64,000 nt of DNA from Gammaproteobacteria bacterium. Its GTDB lineage: Bacteria > Pseudomonadota > Gammaproteobacteria > Eutrophobiales > Eutrophobiaceae. Below the pieces are notes generated by a model. That model saw only the letters and a program-made list of their open reading frames with translations. It was not told the origin of the DNA and ran no database searches. The position numbers and the translations under genes were made by a program. Shown here one piece after another: positions 50,090-59,517 of the stretch (positions are counted from its first letter, which is position 1; every line of letters begins with the position of its first letter). Where the stretch lies: the NCBI GenBank assembly GCA_028279365.1, contig JANQNX010000001.1, positions 62,001 through 126,000 of the forward strand, written 5' to 3'.

Positions 50090-51019
50090 ATGAAAAAAAT
50101 ATTGTTTACTGGTGGAGGTGGAGCAGCAACACAAATAATAAATGATGTTCTGTTCAATAAGTATGAATGTCATTTCGCAGATGCAAACCAAAATAATCAT
50201 GCAATTCCAAATATTATAGATAAATCTAGACAGCACTCTGTCCCATATTGTTCTAGTCAAAATTATGTTAAAGATTTAGTAGAGTTAATATATGAAAATA
50301 ATATTGATTTATTAATCCCTGGAGTAGATGAAGAGTTGTTTTTGCTTGATGAAATTAAGTCTAAATTAAGTCGAACAGAAATATTAGCGCCTGATTATGA
50401 GTATATAAAAAAAATGATAGATAAAAAGTCTATGTCTCAAATATTAGGAAGAGAGAATATGGTTAATCCGGGGGCATATGATTTAAAAGATAATGAATTG
50501 CCTTATCCTGTATTTATTAAACCGAAAATAGGGCGTGGTTCGAGAAATGTATTGCGAATAGATAGTGTTAATCAGTTAAATTCATTTTTTAAGCTATATG
50601 ATTTATGCATGGATGATTTCGTTGCTCAAAATTATTTACAAGGAGATGAATACACGGTAATGATGAGTGCCAACAAGGATAAGGATCTGATGGCAATAGT
50701 GCCGGTTAGAGTTTATGAAAAAAAAGGAATCACTATTTATGCCGAAGTCATCGACGATAATTTAATCATAGATGTTTGTCATAAAATTCATAATGCGATT
50801 CCAACAAAAGGCTGTTATAACATTCAATTAATGAAAACCTCTGATAATAAAGCGATTCCATTTGAAATTAATCCACGGGTATCAACAACTTTTTTTATGA
50901 GCTTTATTGCAGGAATTGATCCAATACAAAACTACCATGAGACTAAAGTATCTGATGTCTTGCAGACATTTAAACCAAACATAAAAATGAGAAGATATTG
51001 GCATAGTGAAGTAATTTAG
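50090..51019 (+). CDS. ATP-grasp family ligase
   Basis: A 309-residue ATP-grasp protein. The N-terminal domain begins KKILFTGGGGAATQII, followed by a DLLIPGVDEELFLL segment. The ATP-grasp core has YPVFIKPKIGRGSRNV (phosphate-binding lysine), YLQGDEYTVMMS and the metal-binding PFEINPRVSTT. It resembles PylC/carbamoyl-phosphate-synthase-type ligases. It lies between the PseG-PseH fusion and PseI, so it may attach an amino acid or other acyl group to the Pse precursor or to Pse. That role is inferred. Confidence 0.8.
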   Translation: MKKILFTGGGGAATQIINDVLFNKYECHFADANQNNHAIPNIIDKSRQHSVPYCSSQNYVKDLVELIYENNIDLLIPGVDEELFLLDEIKSKLSRTEILAPDYEYIKKMIDKKSMSQILGRENMVNPGAYDLKDNELPYPVFIKPKIGRGSRNVLRIDSVNQLNSFFKLYDLCMDDFVAQNYLQGDEYTVMMSANKDKDLMAIVPVRVYEKKGITIYAEVIDDNLIIDVCHKIHNAIPTKGCYNIQLMKTSDNKAIPFEINPRVSTTFFMSFIAGIDPIQNYHETKVSDVLQTFKPNIKMRRYWHSEVI

Positions 51020-51021
51020 AT

Positions 51022-52059
51022 ATGAATAAGACATTGAAGATAGGAAATAAGCAAGTCGGTAATAATTGCCCTTGCTATGTAATTGCAGAAATTGGTTCAA
51101 ATCATAACCAAGATTATCAATTGGCAATTGAAACAATAGATGCAGCTGTTGAAGCAGGTGTGGATGCTGTTAAATTCCAGACTTTTAAAGCAAAACATCA
51201 TTATTCAAAATTCACGCCAAATTTTAAATATCTCGATAATATAAATGTGTATGAATTAATAGAAAGTTTAGAACTAAATCGAGAGTGGCAAGATAAACTC
51301 AATAATTACTGCAAAAATAAGAATATAGAATTCTTAACATCGCCTTGTGATATTGATGCAATCGAGATTTGTGAGAAATTAGATTTAGCTGCATATAAAG
51401 TGGCATCATTTGATATTACTGATCAAAGTCTAATAAAAAAAATGGCTGATACTGGAAAGCCCGTCATATTGTCAACAGGCATGGCTGATTTAATAGACTT
51501 ATATACTGCACTTGAAACAATTAATAAGTCTGGCAATGACAATACAATATTACTTCAATGTACCTCTCTCTACCCAGCACCAGTGAACTTGTCAAATTTA
51601 AGAGCGATTCAAACAATGAAAGGTACTTTCGGATGTTTGACTGGCTATTCAGATCATACTGAAGGACATCAAATTGTATTAGCCGCGGTTACTCTCGGTG
51701 CGTGTATGATAGAAAAGCATTTTACTCTTGATAGAACCATGCCAGGTCCAGACCATAAATTTGCAATCGAGCCTGAAGAGCTTAAATCAATGGTTAATCA
51801 AATTCGAGATATCGAGAGTGCGATTGGAGATGGACTCAAAAACGGACCCAGAGAAGAAGAAATGGACATGTTTGTAAAGGGAAGACGTAGTTTACATGCT
51901 TCAAGAGATATTTCTAAAGGAGAGATTATAAGTGAAGACATGTTAAAGATTAAACGACCGGGCTTAGGAATTTCACCTCTCTATTTTACTCAAATCTTGG
52001 GAAGAGAAGTAAAAGAAGATATTCCTGAGGATTTATGGATAACTTGGGATAAAATTTGA
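51022..52059 (+). CDS. pseI: Pseudaminic acid synthase PseI
   Basis: Condenses PEP with 2,4-diacetamido-2,4,6-trideoxy-L-altrose to make pseudaminic acid. It is 345 residues. The barrel has CYVIAEIGSNHNQDY, AVKFQTFKAKHHYS, LSTGMAD and GYSDHTEGH, and EKHFTLDRTMPGPDHKFAIEP. The SAF domain has GRRSLHASRDISKGE. It is clearly separate from the copy at 10089. The Pse cluster around it, and the EIGSNHNQD start typical of PseI, support the assignment over NeuB or LegI. The next gene overlaps by 4 bp. Confidence 0.9.
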   Translation: MNKTLKIGNKQVGNNCPCYVIAEIGSNHNQDYQLAIETIDAAVEAGVDAVKFQTFKAKHHYSKFTPNFKYLDNINVYELIESLELNREWQDKLNNYCKNKNIEFLTSPCDIDAIEICEKLDLAAYKVASFDITDQSLIKKMADTGKPVILSTGMADLIDLYTALETINKSGNDNTILLQCTSLYPAPVNLSNLRAIQTMKGTFGCLTGYSDHTEGHQIVLAAVTLGACMIEKHFTLDRTMPGPDHKFAIEPEELKSMVNQIRDIESAIGDGLKNGPREEEMDMFVKGRRSLHASRDISKGEIISEDMLKIKRPGLGISPLYFTQILGREVKEDIPEDLWITWDKI

Positions 52060-52901
52060 AAAAAGTACTCGTCACAGGTGCTAAAGGGTACTTGGGGAAT
52101 GTAATAGCAAATGCTCTTTCTAAGAGTGAACATGAAGTCTATTGTTTAACAAGAACGGATAACCCGTTTAACTATATATCATGTGATCTAACCTCGTTTG
52201 AGAGTCTTAACAAAGCACTAGAATCCGTTTCTTTTGATACAGTAATTCATTGTGCAGGGGTTGTTCAAGGTAAAAATAATTCATCCTTAGAGAAAGATTA
52301 TTCTATTAATAATCAGATGATGAAAAATCTCCTTTCATGTACATCTTCCAAGATTATTTATTGTTCATCAATGACGGTTTATGGTGACAATGTGACAGGT
52401 TATATAAATGAAGTAAAACTAACCAATCCTGAATCAAAATATGCATCATCAAAATATAATGATGAAGTAATGTTAATAGAATCTGACAATCCATATCTAA
52501 TTTTAAGACTGCCTGGTTTATTTGGAGCAGGTAGAAAATCTGGGATAATTTTCAATGCTATTGCATCACTCCTTATGAAAAAGAATCCAGACATACATAA
52601 AAAACTTACCGCATGGTCAGCAATTCATGTTGAAGATGCTGCAAATATAATAATTAAATTAATGGAAAAAAGAATTGATAATGAAATATTTAATATAAGT
52701 TATGGCGTTCCTCAAAGTATATATAGATTAATTAATTTTATAAAAGAACTTATGGAGATGAAAAAAATTCCAGAGTTGGAACTAATCGATAATTGGGTAT
52801 GTTTAGATAATAGTAAGCTTGTGAGTTATATTGGCGATGTAGATTCATATTGGGAAATGAGATTGAAAGATGAAATAAAAATTATTCGAAATATAAATTG
52901 A
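52056..52901 (+). CDS. NAD-dependent epimerase/dehydratase (extended SDR)
   Basis: A 281-residue SDR from a TTG overlapping the pseI stop. TGAKGYLGN at residues 7-15 binds the cofactor, and VIHCAGVVQGKN is strand 4. The active-site set is CSSMTVYG with Y129xxxK133. RLPGLFGAGR and HVEDAANI complete the substrate half. At under 290 residues it is short for an epimerase, closer to RmlD-like reductases. Coupled to pseI and followed by a phosphatase-like gene, it may produce a further sugar nucleotide or modify Pse. Confidence 0.78.
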   Translation: MKKVLVTGAKGYLGNVIANALSKSEHEVYCLTRTDNPFNYISCDLTSFESLNKALESVSFDTVIHCAGVVQGKNNSSLEKDYSINNQMMKNLLSCTSSKIIYCSSMTVYGDNVTGYINEVKLTNPESKYASSKYNDEVMLIESDNPYLILRLPGLFGAGRKSGIIFNAIASLLMKKNPDIHKKLTAWSAIHVEDAANIIIKLMEKRIDNEIFNISYGVPQSIYRLINFIKELMEMKKIPELELIDNWVCLDNSKLVSYIGDVDSYWEMRLKDEIKIIRNIN

Positions 52902-52903
52902 AT

Positions 52904-53695
52904 ATGATTGATGAAGGAAAAGTAATTGTAGAATTAATTGATGTGTTTAATGAATTAGGCGTTCAATTACTTAATAAAAGAAAAGTTTATTCAAACAAAG
53001 GTGAATGGGTTGGAACACAATTCAAGTCAGATGCAGATATGTATGCTGATGAATTTATAACCAGAAACTTAAAAAAAATTACGCCATCAGTTCCGATTCT
53101 AAGTGAAGAACATATTGATTTAAGTAACAAGGCAAGACCAAAAGAATATTGGTTGATTGATCCTATTGATGGTACAGCAAGTTATGTAGAAGGATTTGAC
53201 AGCTTTGTGACACAGGCAGCATACATGCGCAATAAAGATGTGGTTTTATCAGTTATATATGCTCCGGCAACAAATGAGTTATATTCTGCGATATCAGGAC
53301 AAGGTGCGTACAAAAATAATAATTTAATTAAGACGAAAAATAATAAAGAAATTGTGTTTATCGATAATTATCCTAAACCAAAAGGCATAACTAGGACGAT
53401 TATGAGTAATATGCCTGGTTCGATATATATGGAATCTGGTAGTTTAAGTTTAAAAATGATGCGCGTAATTGAAGGAGTGGCAGATATATTTATCAAAGAT
53501 GTAGAAGTCAAAGATTGGGATTTTGCGCCGGCAGTATTATTTTTGAATGAACTAGGAGGTCGTCTTTCGCAATATAACTTTGAAACGTTCGATTTAACAG
53601 GGCCATGGAAAAAACATGGTGTTATTGTTGCTCGTAATGATTTATTGTTTGAAAAAATACAGCAAATAATTCGACTCAATATAAATAAGAATTGA
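52904..53695 (+). CDS. Inositol monophosphatase / CysQ-family phosphatase
   Basis: A Mg-dependent phosphomonoesterase of 263 residues. The metal-binding motifs are ILSEEH, the canonical WLIDPIDGTASYV and DWDFAPAVLFLNELGG. The ATG at 52904 is taken; a TTG at 52898 overlaps the previous stop and would add two residues. The family covers inositol, nucleotide (PAP) and sugar phosphates. A sugar-phosphate substrate fits the operon, but CysQ-like PAP hydrolysis cannot be excluded. Confidence 0.83.
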   Translation: MIDEGKVIVELIDVFNELGVQLLNKRKVYSNKGEWVGTQFKSDADMYADEFITRNLKKITPSVPILSEEHIDLSNKARPKEYWLIDPIDGTASYVEGFDSFVTQAAYMRNKDVVLSVIYAPATNELYSAISGQGAYKNNNLIKTKNNKEIVFIDNYPKPKGITRTIMSNMPGSIYMESGSLSLKMMRVIEGVADIFIKDVEVKDWDFAPAVLFLNELGGRLSQYNFETFDLTGPWKKHGVIVARNDLLFEKIQQIIRLNINKN

Positions 53696-53696
53696 A

Positions 53697-54356
53697 ATGA
53701 AGAATAAAATTTTGGTAATTGCTGCGCATCCGGATGATGAAACAATAGGTTGTGGTGGAGCTATAATTAAACATATTCGGAACGGCGATTCTGTTTCTGT
53801 ATTAACAATTTCTGATGGAGAGACATCACGAGATGTTAACGATAAGAAGCAAAGAAACAGCAATTTTATTAAGGCAATGGAGTCGCTCGGAGTTAAAAAT
53901 TTCGATAATTTAGATTACCCGGATCAAAGACTGGATGTAGTTTCTCTATTGGATATCATTCAGAATATTGAAAAAAAAATCTCTGAAATACAGCCCAATA
54001 TACTATATACACATCATTACAGTGATTTAAACATCGATCATCAAATCACACATAAGGCTGTAATGACTGCAGCCCGACCTTTACCAAATTCATCCATTAA
54101 AGAAATTCTGTGTTTTGAAATTGTCTCAAGTACAGAATGGTCTGTTGATGATGTATTTATGCCAAATTATTTTATTGATATTGAGTCAGAATTAGACGAG
54201 AAAATCAAAGCATGTAATTGCTATGTTGATGAAATGAATATTCCCCCACATGCAAGAAGTATTGAATCAATAATTAATCTTGCAAAATATCGTGGTGCTC
54301 AAGTTGGTATTCATGCTGCGGAAGCATTTCAAGCGCAAAGAATCATTTTTAAATAA
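53697..54356 (+). CDS. PIG-L/LmbE family deacetylase
   Basis: A zinc-dependent N-deacetylase of 219 residues, 1 bp after the phosphatase gene. The zinc motif AHPDDE is at residues 10-15, followed by GCGGAIIKH. The distal ligand motif is THHYSDLNIDH, and GAQVGIHAAEAFQ closes the fold. With the ChbG-like enzyme at 23970 it is the second unrelated deacetylase of the operon, implying that amino groups on the sugars are freed and re-acylated. Confidence 0.85.
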   Translation: MKNKILVIAAHPDDETIGCGGAIIKHIRNGDSVSVLTISDGETSRDVNDKKQRNSNFIKAMESLGVKNFDNLDYPDQRLDVVSLLDIIQNIEKKISEIQPNILYTHHYSDLNIDHQITHKAVMTAARPLPNSSIKEILCFEIVSSTEWSVDDVFMPNYFIDIESELDEKIKACNCYVDEMNIPPHARSIESIINLAKYRGAQVGIHAAEAFQAQRIIFK

Positions 54357-56256
54357 AGATATTCAAGTATTGAAAGCCGTTTTTATTCGCGAGTTAAGTT
54401 TCAAAACAATATTGATTGTTATTTTCTATAGATTTTTAAATTATAGAATAGGGTTTCTTAAAATAAATAATTTTAACATTTCTGACAAATCTTTAGATCT
54501 TTTAGATAGCGTTGGTGTATTTCATCTATCTCATCATAGATACGCGATTGAAAATCCATACAATACTATGTTGCTTGCAGACAAAGTAACAAAGAAATAT
54601 GTTCTGTCTATATACAATAACAATTTATTTAAGAATTTCGTTGAAAAAATTGACCAAGAAAATATCAATTCTAAAAATATAGAAATACTATTATATGATT
54701 GTTTTTATTCTAAGGTATTGGAGTACATAGAGCTAATCGAGTTTCGAAAGTATTGCATTAAGAACAAAATTTTTTCAAAGATAAATATTGTTTCACTTGA
54801 TAGCAATCTATTAGTGGGTTTAGATGAGCAGTGTGAGGTAGATTGCAAATTACAAAAACTATTTTTAGTTATAAATTATTTAATATTTTTTGTAAAATAT
54901 TCGTATAAGATAATTGTTTATTTTATTTTTAATAAATGGGTGAATACTTTAGGCTGTATTAAAAATAATATTCAGAAAGAACGCCGTTACACAGTAAATA
55001 AATTTGATGAATATGCGATTGCTTATTTCCCGCACAAAGGTATTTTTTATGGCGAACACTTTGTAAAAGATCAATATTACAGTGAATCTAAGGAAAGCCC
55101 ATTAAACTCAAGCAATATACTTCATCTTACGATAGGAGAGACACTCGACTCTAAAACCTTAAAATATTTTAATCAGAATAAAATCCCTCACACGGATTTT
55201 GAATCACTTACAAAATATAATTATTGTATTTATTATCAAGTAATGTCCTTCGTTTTGAAATCCATCTTGAATTACCGCTTAGCGTATAAAGAATTTCATG
55301 AATTGTTAATTTTTGCAGGATTATACTTCTCAGTTCTATTGAATTTTAAGAGATTAAATAGGCTAAAAGGTTTATCAATTGTTCTAATTGGTTATGATGT
55401 ATTATTTCCCAAAGCCGTATCTTATTGTTGTAAACAAATGGGTGTTAAAACTATTGCTACCCAGGAAAGGTTCATCCATCCATGGGTCCCCGGGATGTCA
55501 ATGATCATTGATGACTATTATGTCCATGGTGATACAGTTTCAAAGCAAATTGATAATAATCAGTTATACAATGTTAATAATTTAATTTCGATAGGGCCAA
55601 TAAGATTAGATTTAATCTATAAACATATACAAGATATTTGTAGAGAAAAAGAATATCTGTTTAATAATGATGAAAAATATATTGCGTTTGTTTCTGACTA
55701 TCATTCATCCAAGACTAAGTATGGTAATGGAAGGAGTTTAGGTAATAATTGGAGAAATAATTTAATTTTTTATAAAGCTATTTTAAAAATAGCTAAAAAA
55801 TATGCAGAAATAAAATTTGTTATCAAAGGGAAAAATCACGAATTTTTAAATATTGAATATTTCAAAGAAATCGTGACTGAATTAAATTCGCAAAACAACA
55901 TTGAAATCATAAAAGATTATGAATATTGGACACCAGAAAAAATAGCTGCCGTTTGTGATTTTTCAATTGCTTTACACACCTCATTGGGCGATGAAATTCT
56001 TGCAATGAGAAAGCCCGTTATATTTTTTGATTATTATGGTATTCCATCAACATTTTATGATTATGATGGATACCCAGTTATTGCAAAAAATATTGAGCAG
56101 ATAGAGCATAAAATTGACATGATAGTATCCAATGAATTTATGACTGATGATCAGTTTAAAATGCTAGCTAAGAAGTTTTATTCGAGCAGCTGTCATGGAA
56201 AAGTTAGACAAACATTAACTAAGCATCTGCAAGAGACTTGTTCAGAATTATTATAA
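54313..56256 (+). CDS. Large putative GT-B-like transferase, uncharacterised
   Basis: I do not recognise a named family. The start is unclear: ATG 54313 (used, 647 aa) overlaps the deacetylase, while TTG 54370 would begin just after it. The middle holds hydrophobic stretches (about 35-55 and 180-205) that may anchor it to the membrane. The C-terminal half (VSDYHSSKTKYGNG, FVIKGKNHEFL, FSIALHTSLGDEILAMRKPVIF) has the shape of a GT-B donor domain as in CDP-glycerol transferases or capsule glycosyltransferases. Its place after the PIG-L gene suggests transfer onto the growing glycan. Confidence 0.45.
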   Translation: MLRKHFKRKESFLNKDIQVLKAVFIRELSFKTILIVIFYRFLNYRIGFLKINNFNISDKSLDLLDSVGVFHLSHHRYAIENPYNTMLLADKVTKKYVLSIYNNNLFKNFVEKIDQENINSKNIEILLYDCFYSKVLEYIELIEFRKYCIKNKIFSKINIVSLDSNLLVGLDEQCEVDCKLQKLFLVINYLIFFVKYSYKIIVYFIFNKWVNTLGCIKNNIQKERRYTVNKFDEYAIAYFPHKGIFYGEHFVKDQYYSESKESPLNSSNILHLTIGETLDSKTLKYFNQNKIPHTDFESLTKYNYCIYYQVMSFVLKSILNYRLAYKEFHELLIFAGLYFSVLLNFKRLNRLKGLSIVLIGYDVLFPKAVSYCCKQMGVKTIATQERFIHPWVPGMSMIIDDYYVHGDTVSKQIDNNQLYNVNNLISIGPIRLDLIYKHIQDICREKEYLFNNDEKYIAFVSDYHSSKTKYGNGRSLGNNWRNNLIFYKAILKIAKKYAEIKFVIKGKNHEFLNIEYFKEIVTELNSQNNIEIIKDYEYWTPEKIAAVCDFSIALHTSLGDEILAMRKPVIFFDYYGIPSTFYDYDGYPVIAKNIEQIEHKIDMIVSNEFMTDDQFKMLAKKFYSSSCHGKVRQTLTKHLQETCSELL

Positions 56257-56283
56257 ATATTGTTTAATTATTAAGAAGTTTTG

Positions 56284-57168
56284 ATGAAAAAAATATTAAA
56301 TACATTATTTTATCCAGTTTTAGTCCTGGTTTTTAATTTATGCAGATGGATAATCTCAAGTCATTTTGAATGGGAACGAAATAAAAAGTTTAAATATAAG
56401 CTTAATTATTTTTCAATACCATTTATATATATTTTTGAATACTGTCGCTTAATTTTAAATAACATATGTAACCCTATATATATAAATTACGGACTAAATA
56501 AATATTCTAGATATATTTCTGATCATTATAAAGAAAACGGCATCGCTTATGAAATATATAATGAGCTTGATGAAAATGAATCAATTAATAAATTTAATAC
56601 ATCTAATTCTGCTATTGAATACTATATATATAACTACAAATACTTAATCGATTATAAAGATGGAGAGTCGTTTTTTGAGCCAGGGTGCGGTTTGGGTAAT
56701 AATTTGCATACACTAAACAAGCTATATCCAGAATCTAAGTTGAAAGGTTTTGATCTTAGCCAAGATGCAATAAATTTTATAAAAAAAGCAACGAAAAATA
56801 ATAATATAGATGTGGAATGTAGGGATGTATTGAATTTAAATTACTTATCAAGAATTAATGAAAATGCTTATGACCATACAATTATGTCTCATGTGTTTTC
56901 GTTATTGATATCAAATAGTAACGAATTAACAGACAAATTACGTTTATCAATAATCAGAGAACTAATTCGAATTTCTAAAAAAAGTTTCATATTAATAGAT
57001 AACAAGAGATTGTTCACAGAATCTAAACCATATCTTAAAATAGAACAGAAATATAGATGTATGTACTATAGCTCTTTGTATTCTATATTCAATGAGTTTA
57101 GAGGGATTGGAGAGTTTTACATAATGCATTCAGATATAGATGCATCGATTATTTTTAAAAAAACATAA
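56284..57168 (+). CDS. Class I SAM-dependent methyltransferase with N-terminal hydrophobic region
   Basis: A 294-residue protein. The N-terminus has two hydrophobic stretches (about 5-26 and 42-62), which suggest membrane attachment. The core from about residue 125 has motif I SFFEPGCGLGNNLHTL and strand 2 KGFDLSQDAINF, then HTIMSHVFSLLIS. A TTG directly before the ATG is the alternative start. It follows the large GT-like gene by 27 bp and could methylate a lipid-linked glycan terminus. Confidence 0.68.
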   Translation: MKKILNTLFYPVLVLVFNLCRWIISSHFEWERNKKFKYKLNYFSIPFIYIFEYCRLILNNICNPIYINYGLNKYSRYISDHYKENGIAYEIYNELDENESINKFNTSNSAIEYYIYNYKYLIDYKDGESFFEPGCGLGNNLHTLNKLYPESKLKGFDLSQDAINFIKKATKNNNIDVECRDVLNLNYLSRINENAYDHTIMSHVFSLLISNSNELTDKLRLSIIRELIRISKKSFILIDNKRLFTESKPYLKIEQKYRCMYYSSLYSIFNEFRGIGEFYIMHSDIDASIIFKKT

Positions 57169-57179
57169 TTAAGTAGGCT

Positions 57180-58145
57180 ATGAGTAAAAAAATATTTATT
57201 TCCACATCATCATTTGGCGAAGTATCTGAATATCCCATAGAGAAATTAAGGTCGGAGGGATATGAAGTAGAGTTTAATCCGCATGGGCGTAAATTGACTG
57301 CAGATGAAATTAATGAATTAGCCATAGATTGTGACGCTCTTATCGCAGGCACAGAAGATCTTTCCATCCTTATTAAAAACACTCGTAAAATCAGGATCAT
57401 TTCCAGGGTTGGTGTAGGAACAGATTCAGTTCCATTAAAGCAATGCAAAGATAAGGGTATAAAAGTAACAAATACCCCTGATGCTGTTACTTCTGCTGTA
57501 GCGGAATTGACAATCAGTTTAATACTCTGCTTGTATAGAGATATTCATAATACCAATCACAACGTTAAAAGTCTGAATTGGAAAAAATCCTTGGGTAGCT
57601 CTATCGAAGGTTCGGTTATAGGAATAGCTGGGTTTGGAAAAATCGGTCAATATGTTGCGAATATTTTGATAGGCTTTAATCCCAAAGAAATCATTATTGT
57701 AGATCCAGATGATAAAGAAAAAGAATTATCTAAATATAACAAAAACTCAAACGTTATTCGTCAGGCATCCAAGGAGGTTATGTTGGAGAACTCAGATGTC
57801 ATATCATTGCATTTGCCTTATACTGACACCACAGTTGGGTATATATCGAAAGATGAGTTATCAAAAATGAAAAAATCGTCTATTCTTATTAATACTTCAA
57901 GAGGAAATATTATAGATGAAAAAGATTTATTTAATGCACTTAAAAATAATGAAATAAAATCAGTGGCATTAGATGTATACTCAGAAGAACCTTATACTGG
58001 GCCTTTAATTGAATTAGAGAATATTTTACTCACTTCCCATATTGGCTCATATACATCAAGTTGCAGACTTAAAATGGAATCTCAAGCAGTAGATGAAGTA
58101 ATAAGATTCTTTAATAAACAAGAACTTCATTGTCAGGTTATATAG
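57180..58145 (+). CDS. D-2-hydroxyacid dehydrogenase (SerA-like)
   Basis: An NAD-dependent 2-hydroxyacid dehydrogenase of 321 residues. The cofactor loop is IAGFGKIGQYVA with GFGKIG at 151-156. The catalytic triad is R241 (INTSRGNIID), E270 (YSEEPYTG) and H287 (TSHIGS). It lacks the C-terminal ACT domain of regulated SerA. It opens the last module, which includes a CMP-sugar synthetase and a cyclase, so its substrate may be a sugar-derived hydroxy acid rather than phosphoglycerate. Confidence 0.85.
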   Translation: MSKKIFISTSSFGEVSEYPIEKLRSEGYEVEFNPHGRKLTADEINELAIDCDALIAGTEDLSILIKNTRKIRIISRVGVGTDSVPLKQCKDKGIKVTNTPDAVTSAVAELTISLILCLYRDIHNTNHNVKSLNWKKSLGSSIEGSVIGIAGFGKIGQYVANILIGFNPKEIIIVDPDDKEKELSKYNKNSNVIRQASKEVMLENSDVISLHLPYTDTTVGYISKDELSKMKKSSILINTSRGNIIDEKDLFNALKNNEIKSVALDVYSEEPYTGPLIELENILLTSHIGSYTSSCRLKMESQAVDEVIRFFNKQELHCQVI

Positions 58146-58173
58146 TTTTAGACCTATTATTTCTTGCTTGAAA

Positions 58174-58854
58174 ATGAAATTTCTTAGTCATGTCCTTGAA
58201 CAAGGAATGCCTTTATATGGTAATTCAAATAATTTATTTCTAGAGCAAGTTAGAGGGATTTGTTCTGGAGATAGTTCAAATAATACTGAAATATCGTTAC
58301 CTGCTCACTCAGGAACACATGTTGATGCCCCGTATCATTTCGATCAATCAGGAATGTGTATTGAAGAGTATCCCCCTAATTTTTGGGTATGTAAGCAAGT
58401 ACATGTGATTAATATTAATGTTAATAAAGAAGAAATAATATCACTAGATAAAATTTCATCCGAATTATCTAACATGCCAAACTCTACAGAGTTTTTAATT
58501 ATTAAAACTGGGTTCGAAAAATTTAGAGATGAGGATAAAGAAAAATATATATTAAATGGTCCAGGTCTATCGCCAGATGTTGGGGTTTGGTTGAGAAACA
58601 ATAAAAGTTTAAAAATGATTGGCTTTGATTTTATATCTTTGAGCAGTTATGCTCATAGAGAATTAGGAAGGGAAGCTCATAAAGCTTTTTTATGCAAGCG
58701 TTATTTGGGCTTCAATAAACAATGTTCTAATCCGATATTAATAGTAGAGGATATGCATTTAATGGATTTAGATGAATGTCCTGATAGTCTATATGTATTT
58801 CCACTAAGATATAAAAAATCAGATGGGGCTCCAGTCACTATTTATGCATATTAA
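58174..58854 (+). CDS. Cyclase family protein (kynurenine formamidase-like metal hydrolase)
   Basis: A 226-residue member of the cyclase/kynurenine formamidase superfamily. The signature HSGTHVDAPYHF (HxGTHxDxPxHF) supplies the metal ligands. FLIIKTGFEKF and MIGFDFISLSS are further family segments. ATG 58174 is preferred to the TTG six bases upstream. The next gene starts immediately after the stop. Such proteins open amides or lactones; a lactone or amide of a sugar acid would fit the neighbours, but this is speculative. Confidence 0.78.
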   Translation: MKFLSHVLEQGMPLYGNSNNLFLEQVRGICSGDSSNNTEISLPAHSGTHVDAPYHFDQSGMCIEEYPPNFWVCKQVHVININVNKEEIISLDKISSELSNMPNSTEFLIIKTGFEKFRDEDKEKYILNGPGLSPDVGVWLRNNKSLKMIGFDFISLSSYAHRELGREAHKAFLCKRYLGFNKQCSNPILIVEDMHLMDLDECPDSLYVFPLRYKKSDGAPVTIYAY

Positions 58855-59517
58855 ATGACCCTATTTGAATTATTAAAAACAAAAGCAGTTATATTTTGGG
58901 ATTTTGATGGAGTTATCAAAGATTCAGTTTCTGTCAAAACAGATGCATTTTCTTTGTTATTTAAACCTTATGGACCCGTTATTCAAAAGAAAGTTATTGC
59001 ATATCACCTTGAAAATGGTGGTGTGTCTAGGTTTGACAAAATCAGACATTTTTACAGTCAATATCTCAATAAAAACATTTCAGACACAGAATTATATGAA
59101 ATATGTGAAGAATTCAGCCGTCTTGTATTACAAGAAGTTATAAATTCTCCTTGGGTTCCAGGCGTAAAGAAATTTTTATTGGATAATCCATATAATCAAA
59201 GATTTATAATTGTTACAGGCACACCCCAAGAAGAAATAGAACTGATTTTGGAGGAGTTGAAAATCAAGCAAGTTTTTTCTTCTGTATATGGTTCTCCTAA
59301 ATCTAAGGTTGATATTGTCAAGGAAGAATTAAGAAACAATTTAATTGAAAGAGAGAAATATATACTCATAGGAGATTCAAAAACCGATTATGACGCTGCA
59401 ATTTCAAATGATATTTCATTTGTTCTAAGGAAAACCGAAGATAATAAAAGAATACAAATGAAGTCGGATATATATATGATAAGTGATTTCAATAGTTATA
59501 AAGGCGAGCTTGTATGA
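58855..59517 (+). CDS. HAD-superfamily phosphatase (phosphoglycolate phosphatase-like)
   Basis: A 220-residue HAD hydrolase. The nucleophile motif is VIFWDFDGVIKDS with D16 and D18, the second motif is FIIVTGTPQEE, the lysine is in YGSPKSKVDIV, and the acidic pair is IGDSKTDYDAA. A helical cap lies between motifs I and II. It overlaps the following SDR by 4 bp and lies 900 bp from a CMP-sugar synthetase. That recalls the phosphatase/cytidylyltransferase pairs of KDN and KDO synthesis. Confidence 0.83.
   Translation: MTLFELLKTKAVIFWDFDGVIKDSVSVKTDAFSLLFKPYGPVIQKKVIAYHLENGGVSRFDKIRHFYSQYLNKNISDTELYEICEEFSRLVLQEVINSPWVPGVKKFLLDNPYNQRFIIVTGTPQEEIELILEELKIKQVFSSVYGSPKSKVDIVKEELRNNLIEREKYILIGDSKTDYDAAISNDISFVLRKTEDNKRIQMKSDIYMISDFNSYKGELV

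Noticed and set aside
57590-57606. Second ops-like sequence (GGGTAGCTCT) inside the hydroxyacid dehydrogenase gene
   Set aside because: Only the GGTAGC core matches; the 5' GGC and spacing in a leader are absent, and it is within coding sequence.
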